Program-made: the position numbers and the translations under genes
Origin: Akanthomyces muscarius
Lineage: Eukaryota > Ascomycota > Sordariomycetes > Hypocreales > Cordycipitaceae
Reading direction: 5' to 3'
Length of the DNA stretch: 64,000 nt
NCBI RefSeq assembly: GCF_028009165.1
Contig: NC_079244.1
Location: forward strand, 3,348,001-3,412,000
In this document: positions 11,357-21,064 of the stretch, piece by piece
Position numbering within the stretch: position 1 is the first letter of the stretch
Layout of the letters: each line of letters opens with the position of its first letter
The notes under the pieces: model-generated
Databases searched by the model: none
The model's input: only the letters and a program-made list of their open reading frames with translations
What the model was told of the DNA's origin: nothing

Positions 11357-12825
11357 TCATGCTTGAACGGAGAGACCCGGAGGCTGTACCATCAACTCCT
11401 GCGGTAGGTTTGCCGTTTCCATGTCTTCCTTGGAGCCTAACTGCTCCATCATGGTTTCGATGGGCTCTCCACCCATGGTGTAGCCCGTGTCACTCGCATC
11501 AACGTAGGCATCTATACCAGCGCCGTCGCGCGGAAACTCTCCCATGAGATCCTTGTGGAACTTCAAGGCTGCGCACATCTCATCGTGGCTCACATCATTC
11601 AGAAAGATGCAGTCCCCCATCGGACTCACGGGGACGGCAGCGCGGAGCTTTCCGTTTCGTGTCTTGAGAATTGCTGCCGTGGCCTCCACGAGGAGCTGCT
11701 CGTCAAAATCATCATGATCCATGGATAAACCAGCCCGCGAAAATAGTTTAAGTAGCCGCAGATGATCAAGCTTGGTGAGCTTGCCCCTGAGGAAGCTCAG
11801 CGTGGCCGAGAAAGCCATGTCAACGGAAATGGCATGTCCGTGACGAAGAGGAGGGTCTGGCACAAGCTCGTGAGTGGGTGACCATCTTTTTCATAGTTAG
11901 TAAGACACAATATTATTGATGGTAGTAGAAGATAGGGCGGGTGGTTATCACTCACGTGTGACCATACGCAATCACCCTGTCAAGCATGATTTCATGCAAG
12001 TTGGGCGTCTCGAGCTTGAGCATCTCGTAGATGCCAGCTCGGCAGATCTTGTCCGCAGCGGCCTTTACGGCGGTGTTAGAGGAATCAAGTCTGCCAAACG
12101 CGGTACCAATGAGGTCCTCGCAAAACTCGTCAAGAAGATCAAAAGTTCCTTTGTGAGCGCACGAGGATATTTTAATAAGTTCAGCGAATCCATTCCGAAT
12201 CTGAGCCTCAGGGAGGGTCGTTAGGAAAGTGAAGTCAAGGAACGTCTTGGCAGGGGCATGGTAAGCTCCCAAGCGGTTCTTGTAGTTGCCGTAATTGACG
12301 GCGACCTTGATGGAGACAGATGCGTCTATGAGGCCAATGACGGTAGTCGGTACGCGGATGTAGTTTGTGTTTCGACGATAGGCGGCGCAGGCAAAGCTAA
12401 GATCCTGTGAGTCAATATTCGAGTCGGAAGCGTATACGTCGTACTCACCCAGCCACATCAGTGACGAGACCGCCGCCCACAACCAGGACCGGTTCTTTGC
12501 GGTACACGCCAAACTCGGTCATCGAGTCGACGATGCTGAGCATTGTTTCCATGCTTTTTGCCTTTTCACCGATCATAGTTCTGTGAACTTTGAGCTCGAT
12601 TCCAAAGTGATCAAAGTATTGCTGAATCTGCTTCCCGTACAGGTTGTAGATGTTCAGATCCATGATGGCCAGGCACCGGCTCCAGGGTTTGTAGTTTTCG
12701 GCCAACTGAGGGTTTGAAACAAGAAAGACTCCATCGAGAAATTCAAAGTCGTATTCAATCTTCTCATACCCGCAAACCGCAAAGCCCTTGCTCGTTGGCT
12801 CAACGGACGCCTTGAAGTCGGACAT
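11357..12825 (-). CDS. demethyl-4-deoxygadusol synthase-like sugar phosphate cyclase (DHQS family)
   Basis: Dehydroquinate-synthase-fold, NAD- and metal-dependent cyclase that converts sedoheptulose 7-phosphate to demethyl-4-deoxygadusol, the first committed step to mycosporines. Three exons are inferred: 12825-12449, 12396-11956 and 11885-11357, giving 448 residues. Visible motifs are GGG..TDVAGFA (about 117-128), [13 protein letters not shown] (about 140-152), [19 protein letters not shown], and AYGHTWSP (about 269-276) followed by RHGHA (about 287-291). The GHTWSP/HGHA pair is as I recall for gadusol-type enzymes, whereas valiolone-type enzymes tend to have GHTFSP/HGEA. True DHQS for the shikimate pathway is normally part of the fungal AROM protein, so a stand-alone copy points to specialised metabolism. 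It is divergent from the O-methyltransferase expected to act next. Confidence 0.9.
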
Positions 12826-13689
12826 GATAGGAAATGTTATAGATTCGCTTCGCAAGATGCAAGATAAAGTGCGTATATGAGGCAGCGTGATGTAATATGA
12901 TTTCTGTGGTTCTCGAGCGGGATTTGTCCTCAATTTGTAGTCTGGTATCTAGATGCTTCTTGGATGTAGAAACACCAGCCAGGTCAAGAAATTTCAGGCC
13001 TAGCGATCATTAGAGTCCATTTTGCCTACCAAGATCGCAAATATTGAAAGCTTAAACGGAGTCTTTCCGAGAATGCGGAGCTCGCTACATCCGATCATTG
13101 CATTGACTACTGATCTACCCCTCATCTGCACAGCATCCGATCCGCTTCAAGCCGGCATATTGCTGACGTCGTGTGTACGCCATGTGAGGTTTTTCACAAA
13201 ACTGCTGCATAGATTTGCCGCACCTGCGTTAATAAGAGGTACAGAAATGCGTAAAAATAAACCTTTTCTGCACCACAAAAAGCCGCAAGTCAAACCGTCA
13301 TCCATCAACGCCTGCATGATGGCGAGCCGAGACATTGACACAATTAATCTATGTGGCACCGTTAAAACGGGACGGGTGGTGTGGACCTGGCGTTGATCTC
13401 GGGGCAAATTAAACATTTGACCCGAAGCTCATAAATCCATTTTCAGGATCAAGAAGCAGAGTTGAGTTGATGAGGATCGGAGAGGGTGAAATGGACGCGT
13501 CATTCATGGCGCGGGGACCGGTCTGTCGATGCATTGGCGGCAATTTGATTGGAGGCGGCAAAGAACGTAGGAGACGGGAGAAAACGTTCTCGAAAAAAAT
13601 ATCGCGTCGTGTATGGAGGCATATTATTGTGCCACTAGGGAACTCTGTCATTTTCACAAGTAACAATCTCCTGCAAATTTACAGCGACC
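12826..13689. promoter_or_regulatory. divergent promoter between synthase and O-methyltransferase
   Basis: This 864-bp gap must drive both core genes. It holds a single CCCCT (13118-13122), the core of the yeast-type stress element, and an ATTGG (reverse CCAAT) near 13547. Both are short and could be chance. No gene is seen; open frames here lack any domain. Confidence 0.45.
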
Positions 13690-14623
13690 ATGTCGACTCC
13701 TGTCAACTTCAATCCATCCAAGGCATATGCTCAGCAAGAGGAAGTGTACTTCAACGACGGAAGGGAAGCACAACTACTTCACCATATCCAATCACGATCG
13801 GACGTCGATAAATTGATAGGGTCTCCCAAGAAAGTCCTCGCCGCTATCGATGAATTTGGGCGTCGGCAGAAATATCTGATGAATGTCGGTGAGGACAAAG
13901 GAGGCATAGTGACCAAGTTGATCCACGAGACGCGCCCAAGAGTGATGGTAAAACTGCAAATGACGACCTAGATTTCGCCTGAAGCTAACAAAGTGCTACA
14001 GATTGAGCTCGGTGGCTACGTTGGATACTCAGCTATCCTATTCGGCGACGCAGCGCGAACCGCCGGCGCCCAAGAATACCTCTGCCTCGAGAGCAATGCC
14101 GAATTTGCCACCGTTGCAAGGTCTCTCATTGACCTTGCCGGGCTTGCTTCGTTTGTAAAGATTATTGTCGGGTCTAGCAGCGACTCGCTCCGCACGCTGC
14201 ACGCTTCTGGCAAGCTGTCGCACATTAACTTTTTGTTCCTGGACCACTACAAGCCTGCCTATCTGCCCGATCTGCAGCTGTGCGAGCACCTGGGTCTCAT
14301 CAGAAATGGCACCGTCATTGCGGCGGACAATGTCATCAAGCCAGGCAATCCTCCGTACTTGGCGTATGTGAGGAGCGATGTAGAGAGCAAGAAGCGGGCG
14401 TATGCTTCGGATCCGCAGGCAACAAGTGCGACCGACAGTACTGTTCGGGGGAATCCCAACCTTGTCTACCAAAGCGAGCTGTTTCAAAGTTTCGAACCGA
14501 CTGGCATGCCGGTGAGTTCAAAACAAGGGCCGGTGTATCTTGTAGGCGCTGATTATTTTGCAGGACGGTATCGAGGTAACTATGTGTCTCGGTTTGGATG
14601 ATGCGCTCTCCTCAGGGGTCTGA
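13690..14623 (+). CDS. family-3 (catechol-type) O-methyltransferase, probable 4-deoxygadusol-forming
   Basis: SAM-dependent O-methyltransferase. Three exons are inferred: 13690-13947, 14002-14511 and 14564-14623, giving 275 residues. Motif I is VMIELGGYVGYSAI (about 85-98); LESNAEFA follows as the acidic SAM-ribose strand, then a FLDHYKPAYLPDL metal/substrate loop and AADNVIKPGNP, typical of the catechol O-methyltransferase fold. The last intron is needed to reach the family ending DGIEVT. In mycosporine pathways a protein of this family methylates demethyl-4-deoxygadusol to 4-deoxygadusol, and its divergent position next to the synthase fits that role. The substrate assignment rests on context; the fold and activity class are read from the sequence. 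Confidence 0.87.
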
Positions 14624-15092
14624 TTCGGATGGCTATTAGTTATAGCGAGTAGGTAGTGCTAGAACGCCACGTATTGTGGCTTGTAAAGAAGTATAGTCGT
14701 CGGCTTCTTCGCCGCTTTACTATGCTTAATTAAGATCAATAGCATTATCTCACAAAAGTGCAGTGGATTGGGTGTTCAGCCTCATCGGCTGCTAGCGCTC
14801 GATGTTCGTCAGTTGTTGTGGCTTGGTGGCTTCCTAGCACCTTTTTTGTTACCCAGCTACTTCCGTTACGATTAAAATCTCGCTATGAATCCGGAGCCAT
14901 TGGAACCTCGCCCAAACATTCTAGTTTCAAGAATATGCCGGAAGGCGGAGGGCGGGGATTGTGAGACCATTGTCAGGCCCCGATGACGCCTACACCCTGG
15001 CCGTACATGTAAATACGGCAAGACTTCTACTACGCGCACCTTTGTTGCCTGCACTTGTTTACTTTGTTATACTCATCAAATACATCACTAAG
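14624..15092. other. intergenic, promoter of ATP-grasp gene
   Basis: Lies between tandem plus-strand genes. An open frame runs through 14961-15092 in frame with the ATP-grasp gene but has no ATG; it starts only at GTG. So the first usable start is at 15093. Confidence 0.5.
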
Positions 15093-16571
15093 ATGAATCA
15101 ATCCAAGGCTAAGCATATTTTTCAAAATGCCTTTCTTCTTTGCCTCAGCTTGTGCCTGGCTCCTGCTACGACCGCCGTAGTATTGGCAGCGTCGATCTAC
15201 AGTTACACTTTCGGCCAGAAAAGCCGGGTTGAGCACTCGCAGTCAAAGAAAAGAATTTTGGTCACGGGAGTTTCCATGTCAAAGGGTGTGGAACTTGCTC
15301 GACTATTCCATCAGCAGGGGCACATAGTGATTGGGGCCGATGCTGACGCTCTGGCCTGCGGCCGCGTATCGCATGCCATTCGCAAGTTCCACCACCTGCC
15401 GGTCCCTGCCTCAGACCTGCATGCCCAGGCGGATGATCCCTTGCAATATGAGGAAGCCCTTTTGCGCATTGTCAAAACAGAAAACATCGACCTGTGGGTG
15501 TCCGTATCAGGAGTTGGCTCTGCAGTACAAGACTCCATCGCCAAAGATGTAATCGAACGGCTCACCAAAGCAAAAGCCATCCAGTTTGACTCGCAACATG
15601 TGACTATCTTGGACGCGAAAGACACATTTATCGAACACGTACGAAAAATAGGTTTAAAGGTCCCCGACAGCCACCGAATTAAGAGCAAGGATGATTTGAT
15701 TTCTTTCCTCCGCAGTCGCGGCAGCCTTTCTTTAGAGCCGGATTCGACGCTGTACTTGATCAAGCCCGTGGGTGTCAATGATGCAGCTAGACTTGACATG
15801 CCTCTCCTCCCTTTGGACACTGAGAAGAAGACTCTGTCTCGCATCGGTGCGCTCAATCTCAGTAATGTTTCTTCCTTTATCGCACAGGAATTTATCCAAG
15901 GCGAAGAATATTGCACACATTCCTTGGTCATCCGCGGTCGAGTCATGGCTTTTGTTGCCTGCCCGTCTACCGATATTCTGATGCACTACACAGCTTTGCC
16001 GCAAAATTCATCACTGGCCGACTCCATGCGTCGCTTCACGGTGGCCGTTGCGGAAAATGCCGGAGAGAGTTTCACGGGGCACTTGAGTTTCGATTTCATG
16101 GTCAAGTCTTCTGCGGGCAGCTCAAGCAAAGAGCCGGAACAAATATATCCTATCGAGTGCAATCCCAGAGTACACACGGCCGTTGTTCTCTTTCGGGATA
16201 CACCGAAACTTGTTGACCTCTACCTATCAGCTCTTGACCCAGATCTCGAAGCTGGTAAGGAGATCTTATGCCCGCAGAAAATACAGCGATACTACTGGCT
16301 TGGACAAGATTTGGTGGAGAAGCTGTTTTGTCCAATGTATCGAATAATTTGTGATGGGACGGGCAGCGTGAAGGATGTTCTTTCGCAATTAGCATTGTTT
16401 GCGGATCATGTCCTCTACTGGAAGGATGGCACATTTGTGATGTGGGATCCATGGCCATTCTGGTGGTTATATCATGTCCAATGGCCAGCTCGACTGATAT
16501 ATTGCTTAATGCGAGGAACAAAATGGGAGAAGGCTAATGTCAGCACCGGGAAAATGTTCGAAACTGCCTGA
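15093..16571 (+). CDS. ATP-grasp ligase, probable 4-deoxygadusol-amino acid ligase, membrane anchored
   Basis: Single exon, 492 residues. Residues about 10-38 form a long hydrophobic segment (NAFLLCLSLCLAPATTAVVL), predicting a membrane anchor or signal anchor. A Rossmann-like pre-ATP-grasp domain then opens with RILVTGVSMSKGVELARLF. The ATP-grasp core shows the YLIKPVGVNDAAR strand, FIAQEFIQGEEYCTH, GHLSFDFMV and IECNPRVHTA, which supplies the metal-binding E and N. In mycosporine pathways a member of this family activates 4-deoxygadusol and joins an amino acid (glycine in cyanobacteria; fungal products often carry glutamine/glutaminol or serinol). It lies 469 bp downstream of the O-methyltransferase on the same strand. 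The ligase class is clear; the amino acid used cannot be read. Confidence 0.87.
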   Translation: MNQSKAKHIFQNAFLLCLSLCLAPATTAVVLAASIYSYTFGQKSRVEHSQSKKRILVTGVSMSKGVELARLFHQQGHIVIGADADALACGRVSHAIRKFHHLPVPASDLHAQADDPLQYEEALLRIVKTENIDLWVSVSGVGSAVQDSIAKDVIERLTKAKAIQFDSQHVTILDAKDTFIEHVRKIGLKVPDSHRIKSKDDLISFLRSRGSLSLEPDSTLYLIKPVGVNDAARLDMPLLPLDTEKKTLSRIGALNLSNVSSFIAQEFIQGEEYCTHSLVIRGRVMAFVACPSTDILMHYTALPQNSSLADSMRRFTVAVAENAGESFTGHLSFDFMVKSSAGSSSKEPEQIYPIECNPRVHTAVVLFRDTPKLVDLYLSALDPDLEAGKEILCPQKIQRYYWLGQDLVEKLFCPMYRIICDGTGSVKDVLSQLALFADHVLYWKDGTFVMWDPWPFWWLYHVQWPARLIYCLMRGTKWEKANVSTGKMFETA

Positions 16572-16740
16572 TTTCGCTTGGATTCCTGGGGTCTATGCTG
16601 ATGAGATACTGTCGCTGGTCGCATAATCTTATTAAATAATTGGAAAAGAAAAAGAAATGTCTGTTTCGACGCAGATACATCTTGGTCACTATTAATCGTA
16701 AATCTACTCCATGTACTGCTTCTGGTCTCGCGCAGAGATG

Positions 16741-17463
16741 TCAGCTCTGTACAATGAGAGTCCACACCATCATAAATGTCAATAGCATTTTTCCACCAGG
16801 AACCTTCACGGCTTCGGATTTAGTAAGTGTTGAGCTGGACGTTGGCGTAGCCGTTTCTACTTTAGTCGTGGTTGTGCTGGTCAGTTTGGACTCTGTCGCG
16901 GGCGGCACCGTTGGGTACGCGCTGCTGGGGCATCCGGCTGAGCTCAACTCCGAAGTAACATAGCTTTCATAACTATCTGGCTTTCTCGTCTCCGGCGGCA
17001 TAACCTTGAAGTACTCATCAAATCCAGCCGTGACGAACATCATTTTAGACCGGGCAAAGATCTGGCAGGTGCCAACCTGCGTGTAAGAGCCGCTAGTTGG
17101 CAAAGGCTCGCCAGACGACAGTGTGGTGGTGTAACAGTTGCCAAAGTCATTCACATTGTATATGTTGGTGCCGAGTATGCAGTCCCAGGCCGTGGTCGTT
17201 CCGGCGACGACGTGATTGCCGCCCCAGATAGAGCCCGACTTTTGCGTGACCGTTTGCGGAGGGAAGTCGACGGGACACGGCGAAGCGCACGCCACGTGAA
17301 ACTCAATGTAGTTACCTGGACTGTACGACCCGTCTGCAGGCGGCCTTGCCGTTGCGACAGAAGCGACAATGGTCGGTGGCGCGTTCTTGTCATAGAGCAA
17401 GACGGGTCGGAAGGCGCTGGATGTTGGAGTCAAGGATACCGAGCTGGTGTTTGCTGCAGCCAT
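16741..17463 (-). CDS. GPI-anchored-protein-like hypothetical, signal peptide not found
   Basis: 240-residue protein resembling fungal cell-wall or secreted GPI proteins. An N-terminal beta-rich, cysteine-containing domain (VLLYDKNAPPTIVASV, WDCILG, CQIFARSK) is followed by a Ser/Thr-rich stalk (about 185-215) and a C-terminal hydrophobic tail ending WTLIVQS, as in GPI signals. The ATG at 17463 (GCCATGG context) opens directly into the mature-like domain with no hydrophobic leader. The upstream frame is open to 17529 but has no ATG, and I found no upstream exon encoding a leader. Either a first exon was missed or the signal was lost. The gene is convergent with the ATP-grasp gene (170 bp apart). 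Function is unknown. Confidence 0.65.
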   Translation of the reverse strand: MAAANTSSVSLTPTSSAFRPVLLYDKNAPPTIVASVATARPPADGSYSPGNYIEFHVACASPCPVDFPPQTVTQKSGSIWGGNHVVAGTTTAWDCILGTNIYNVNDFGNCYTTTLSSGEPLPTSGSYTQVGTCQIFARSKMMFVTAGFDEYFKVMPPETRKPDSYESYVTSELSSAGCPSSAYPTVPPATESKLTSTTTTKVETATPTSSSTLTKSEAVKVPGGKMLLTFMMVWTLIVQS

Positions 17464-17899
17464 GGCTGGTAAAGGGCGGTAGAATACGGAAAGTGATGAA
17501 TTACATACATCAATGTTTGATGCTTTCAACGAGAGGGAGTAAGAAGCTTTTGGAGGGACGAAAACTCAGAAGGCAACAAACAAGCTCTTCACAACGAGGC
17601 TGCGGGAAATTACAAATAGCGCCACCGATCTTAAAAAGGCGGCTGGCTGACTTGCTAACGAACCCGTATCAGCCAGCCTCTAGGTATGCAGTGTACACAT
17701 TTATTGGAAAAGCCACAAGTGTTGTTTCTAGGGACAATAATGGCACTATTTGTCGAGGCAGGTCTGTAACTGCGATAAAGAAGAACGGTTGGCGCTACAA
17801 CCGAGTTGCCCCAGCTGCACAGCATCCGCCGAGAGGTGTTAAAGAAGTACCATGCACATCTTATGATGCAGTCATGAAAATAGTATTGATTATTAATAA
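17464..17899. other. intergenic, promoter of the GPI-like gene
   Basis: Holds the 5' flank of the minus-strand GPI-like gene, including a T-rich stretch near 17632, and the 3' flank of the glycosyltransferase. A plus-strand frame (17346-17903) has no recognisable domain. Confidence 0.5.
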
Positions 17900-19072
17900 T
17901 TAATTCAACTCCAAATCTTGCTTGTCGATAAGACCTTTAGCATACATGGTTCTGACCATCGGATACACAGCACGCGCAAAGTTGCTCCTCCTCTCGGCCA
18001 CAAACCGTGGTGAAATACCATTGTCCTTGACACCATTCCTTTCCTTCTTCGGAGAAAATGCATGCAACAGAAATGTACATCTCCAGTCATGCGCCCACGT
18101 TGTCAGCGAGTTCTCGGGCTTTTCGTAGTCTTCTGGATATGCAGGAAGGCCACCGTCCTGGTCGAAATAAATGGCCGACGGCTCAAAGTGGTTCATAAAC
18201 AGCCGCTCAGTATTAAAAGACCTCCATCCCACGGGCGCAAAAGCAGATGGTCTCAATGTGAGCATTGCGCAGGGCTCTTTTGCTAGTTCTTTGCCGACCT
18301 GTGTCAAGGCCTTGTTGCTGTGCGTTGTCCACCAGCCGTCATAAGTCGTGTGCATGCGATCCTTCCAGAGTTTGATCATGCGCCCTTCTTTTTCGGACAT
18401 GAATGTGCCGCTGTTGATCCACCCGTCTGTTTGCTTGCCAGCAATTCCGCTGTAGCCTGCCTCCCGCAACGGCCGGAGATCCTTCAGAGAGTGGACATCC
18501 ATATCAATGTAGACGCCACCAAAATCGTGCATCGCTTGGACTCGCACGAAATCGGACTTGTGCTCCATGCCCTTTATCCTCATTCCGTTGTTCGCGTGTG
18601 TGGGTACGGGTACTGTATTGATCACAAGCCCGGGAATCTCAAAGACGCGCTGGGCCCATTTGCCGGCGTCGCCATTATGGGCGCGGCGCACAGCGGTGCT
18701 ATTGGCTTCAACGTTGGTGTGCAGATAGATGATGTCTGGTCGCCAGTGATGCCACGCCGAGTAGACGGAAAGGAAGTGGCTGAATTGCAGAGGGAATGTG
18801 CCGTCGATGGGGTCAGACAAGACGTAGACCAAGTTCAATATGTTGGGAATATCAGCGTGCTTGGCATCTCCTCTGCATGAATAGTCGGTATTTATTTGTG
18901 CAGAGCTGCAGTGTGCTGATGTAGGCTGGCTGAGTAAAAAGACCTTGACTTCGTGCGGCAGCAGCCGGTACAGCACCACAGTGAGCACAATCGCAATGAC
19001 AACTCGAACGAAGAAAGTCCGACGCCCTGAGCCACGGAACAGTTGTAAAAAGCCTTGGAGGACCATCGCCAT
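17900..19072 (-). CDS. GT32-type membrane glycosyltransferase with DXD motif
   Basis: Single exon, 390 residues, with the layout of a Golgi type II membrane protein: short basic N-terminus, one transmembrane helix (about 20-40, FFVRVVIAIVLTVVLYRLL), then a lumenal catalytic domain. The region KSDFVRVQAMHDFGGVYIDMDV with DMD at about residues 190-192 is the Och1/GT32 'DXD' signature that binds the metal and nucleotide sugar. Downstream GWINSGTFMS and a C-terminal HAFSPKK region fit the family. Och1-type enzymes transfer mannose to proteins or lipids, while other GT32 members use different sugars. Its place beside the mycosporine-like set is notable because glycosylated fungal mycosporines are known, but a cell-wall role is equally possible. 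Confidence 0.82.
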   Translation of the reverse strand: MAMVLQGFLQLFRGSGRRTFFVRVVIAIVLTVVLYRLLPHEVKVFLLSQPTSAHCSSAQINTDYSCRGDAKHADIPNILNLVYVLSDPIDGTFPLQFSHFLSVYSAWHHWRPDIIYLHTNVEANSTAVRRAHNGDAGKWAQRVFEIPGLVINTVPVPTHANNGMRIKGMEHKSDFVRVQAMHDFGGVYIDMDVHSLKDLRPLREAGYSGIAGKQTDGWINSGTFMSEKEGRMIKLWKDRMHTTYDGWWTTHSNKALTQVGKELAKEPCAMLTLRPSAFAPVGWRSFNTERLFMNHFEPSAIYFDQDGGLPAYPEDYEKPENSLTTWAHDWRCTFLLHAFSPKKERNGVKDNGISPRFVAERRSNFARAVYPMVRTMYAKGLIDKQDLELN

Positions 19073-19609
19073 GCCTTGTGACCTCTTTCCTCCTTTGTTT
19101 CAGAGTGCAGAGCAGACGAGTTGAATGCAACGGCGGGTTACTGCCTAAATGACCTGACAAGCCGGGCTTCTATGCCGCTCTATTAAGTTAAGTAGCGTTC
19201 GGATTTGCGTATAAGCGCCCCATAGGGCTGTAGTTGTTTCTGATGAAAGACAGCGACAAAGGATGAAAAGGGGGATGAATGGGAAGTTTTGGCACGTGAT
19301 GCATACGTAAATTCAAAGTAAGCATGAATAACAGTATTATTTCCGTACCAGGCGTAGATGCTTGGCAAATGTCTTGTACAGGGTACCATAATCCCCTGTC
19401 GTGAAGTCGATCTCTGAGCCTGGAAAGCCGCCCACGTTCCTACTCGGCAAAGCTCCTGCGCCTAGTGTTGCCACGTGCAGAGTTCTCGCGTATAATTGGA
19501 TTGCTGTACAAAGCGGCAGCCAAAGAGGTACAGGCAGTGAGAGAGATAACGCAAGAAATGATTCAGTCAGACTTGACGCAGAACGCAGTAATAGTTTCAA
19601 AAAGTATTT

Positions 19610-19612
<3 letters not shown>

Positions 19613-19642
<30 letters not shown>
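19613..19642. repeat. (GA)15 microsatellite
   Basis: Fifteen uninterrupted GA units, preceded by a T-run. It lies in intergenic DNA. Confidence 0.95.
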
Positions 19643-19646
<4 letters not shown>

Positions 19647-20997
19647 TGTAACTAGTTAAAGAAAAAGTGAGCGTCTGGTAATAGTACTATACGGTCTTAG
19701 CTATAGAAAGCCAAAGCATCCTTGGTCATTCAAGATGTTGCTTGGCATGTTTTTTTTAATGAAAGAAAAAAAAACGTGTTGCAAAATTGACTATTCAATC
19801 ATGTGGACAATTTAGGAATATTGTTCGAGCGACTACCCCGGTACTGTTTTCGCCTTACAACCTTCGACCGTCGACCGTTTCAAGCAGGCCTTGGTAAAAC
19901 GAGCGAGAAGGCAAAGAAAAGGAAAATCTAACGGTGCATGCGTAAACAAAAGCACAATATACTGCATGCAGTTCTCTCTCCTTCTGTCGCTGTTTTGAAT
20001 GGCGTCAATACATAAGCCTCAGCTGGGGTTGATGACAGCCTTCTTTTTCGCCAATGGGCTGGAGCTGCGCCATCGTCTGGGGCCGCTGGCCCGAATCGGG
20101 GCCTCTTATCAATGCCACCATGCGCGCTTGGTATCGTCTCCATACGAAGACAAGTTTCAAAAGAAAACGGGACTAGTCTCTGTGATTCAGCAGCATGACT
20201 CCATTCAGCATTCTACGCAATGGCTTTTGCTTATTTCCGTCTGGTCACTTTAGATTCGATCGGCTTCCCACATCAGGTCGTAGCACTTCTGAGGCAGCGA
20301 AAGACTGTGGGTAGGCTCTTGTTGGTACACGAGGGAACAAGCAGTGTAAACGTACGTTTCAAAACTATTGTGAATAGATTGATGAGGGAAAGTTCTGCAG
20401 GATGCACCGTCTTGAAAATCGCGTACCGAGCCTTGACCACGATTCACTCTGATGGCCGCCTTCAATTAGAGGGGAGTGCTATGGTAGATCCCGACGAGAG
20501 GGTCTGATTCGAGTCAGCTTAGCACTGACTTGGTTGCCATTATATCTTAGAAATCGTAAGGAATCTCAAGTCTACCAAATACAATGACATGGATGTCGAT
20601 GCCAATGCTGGTCACACGAGCACTAACTCAATGCATTCTGTGTGTACTTTTTTAGTGGCCGGAGGCATCGGGGCGCGAGAGCTCCGGGATGCCGCGGGCA
20701 GCGACTCGGAGATGCGGCACAACACTAATTTGGACTCCGCTACATAGCCCGGCGTCCCCGCAGAACCAGAGATCAGATGCGGATCATTTCATACCAATTG
20801 CCGATGCATCGTTGCCTGCAGAGTGTAATTGGCGATGGGTGAATCCAGCGAACCGACAATCTTTGTCCGTGGACGCCGGGGCGGTCAACTTACAGAAACC
20901 TTGTTTGGCGGCGCTGCGGAAGCTGGCCCACGATGATGACGAATGGAAACTACTTTGGCTGCGGTCCGGTGATGGCAATCACCGTAATAGTGATAAC

Positions 20998-21005
20998 TAT
21001 AAATA
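20998..21005 (+). promoter_or_regulatory. TATA box of lipase gene
   Basis: TATAAATA lies 60 bp before the lipase ATG on the same strand, a position consistent with a short 5' leader. Confidence 0.5.
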
Positions 21006-21064
21006 CTCTCTCAAGCACGACCCAACGCACATCAAGGTAGTAACAGCGAGAAAAGAGACAAAAG

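Larger units (their letters stand above)
19073..21064. other. long intergenic region with microsatellite
   Basis: No supportable gene in 2 kb. It contains a GA microsatellite (19613-19642), a short T-run/A-run pair near 19750-19774 and the lipase promoter at the right end. It marks the right limit of the metabolite locus. Confidence 0.5.

Noticed and set aside
11357..12825. Calling the DHQS-like gene a valiolone synthase or shikimate DHQS
   Set aside because: The GHTWSP...HGHA motif pair and the neighbouring O-methyltransferase and ATP-grasp genes fit a gadusol-type enzyme better; shikimate DHQS is normally within the fungal AROM protein.
14961..15092. Upstream extension of the ATP-grasp frame
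   Set aside because: Has no ATG, only a GTG start, so the gene is taken to begin at 15093.
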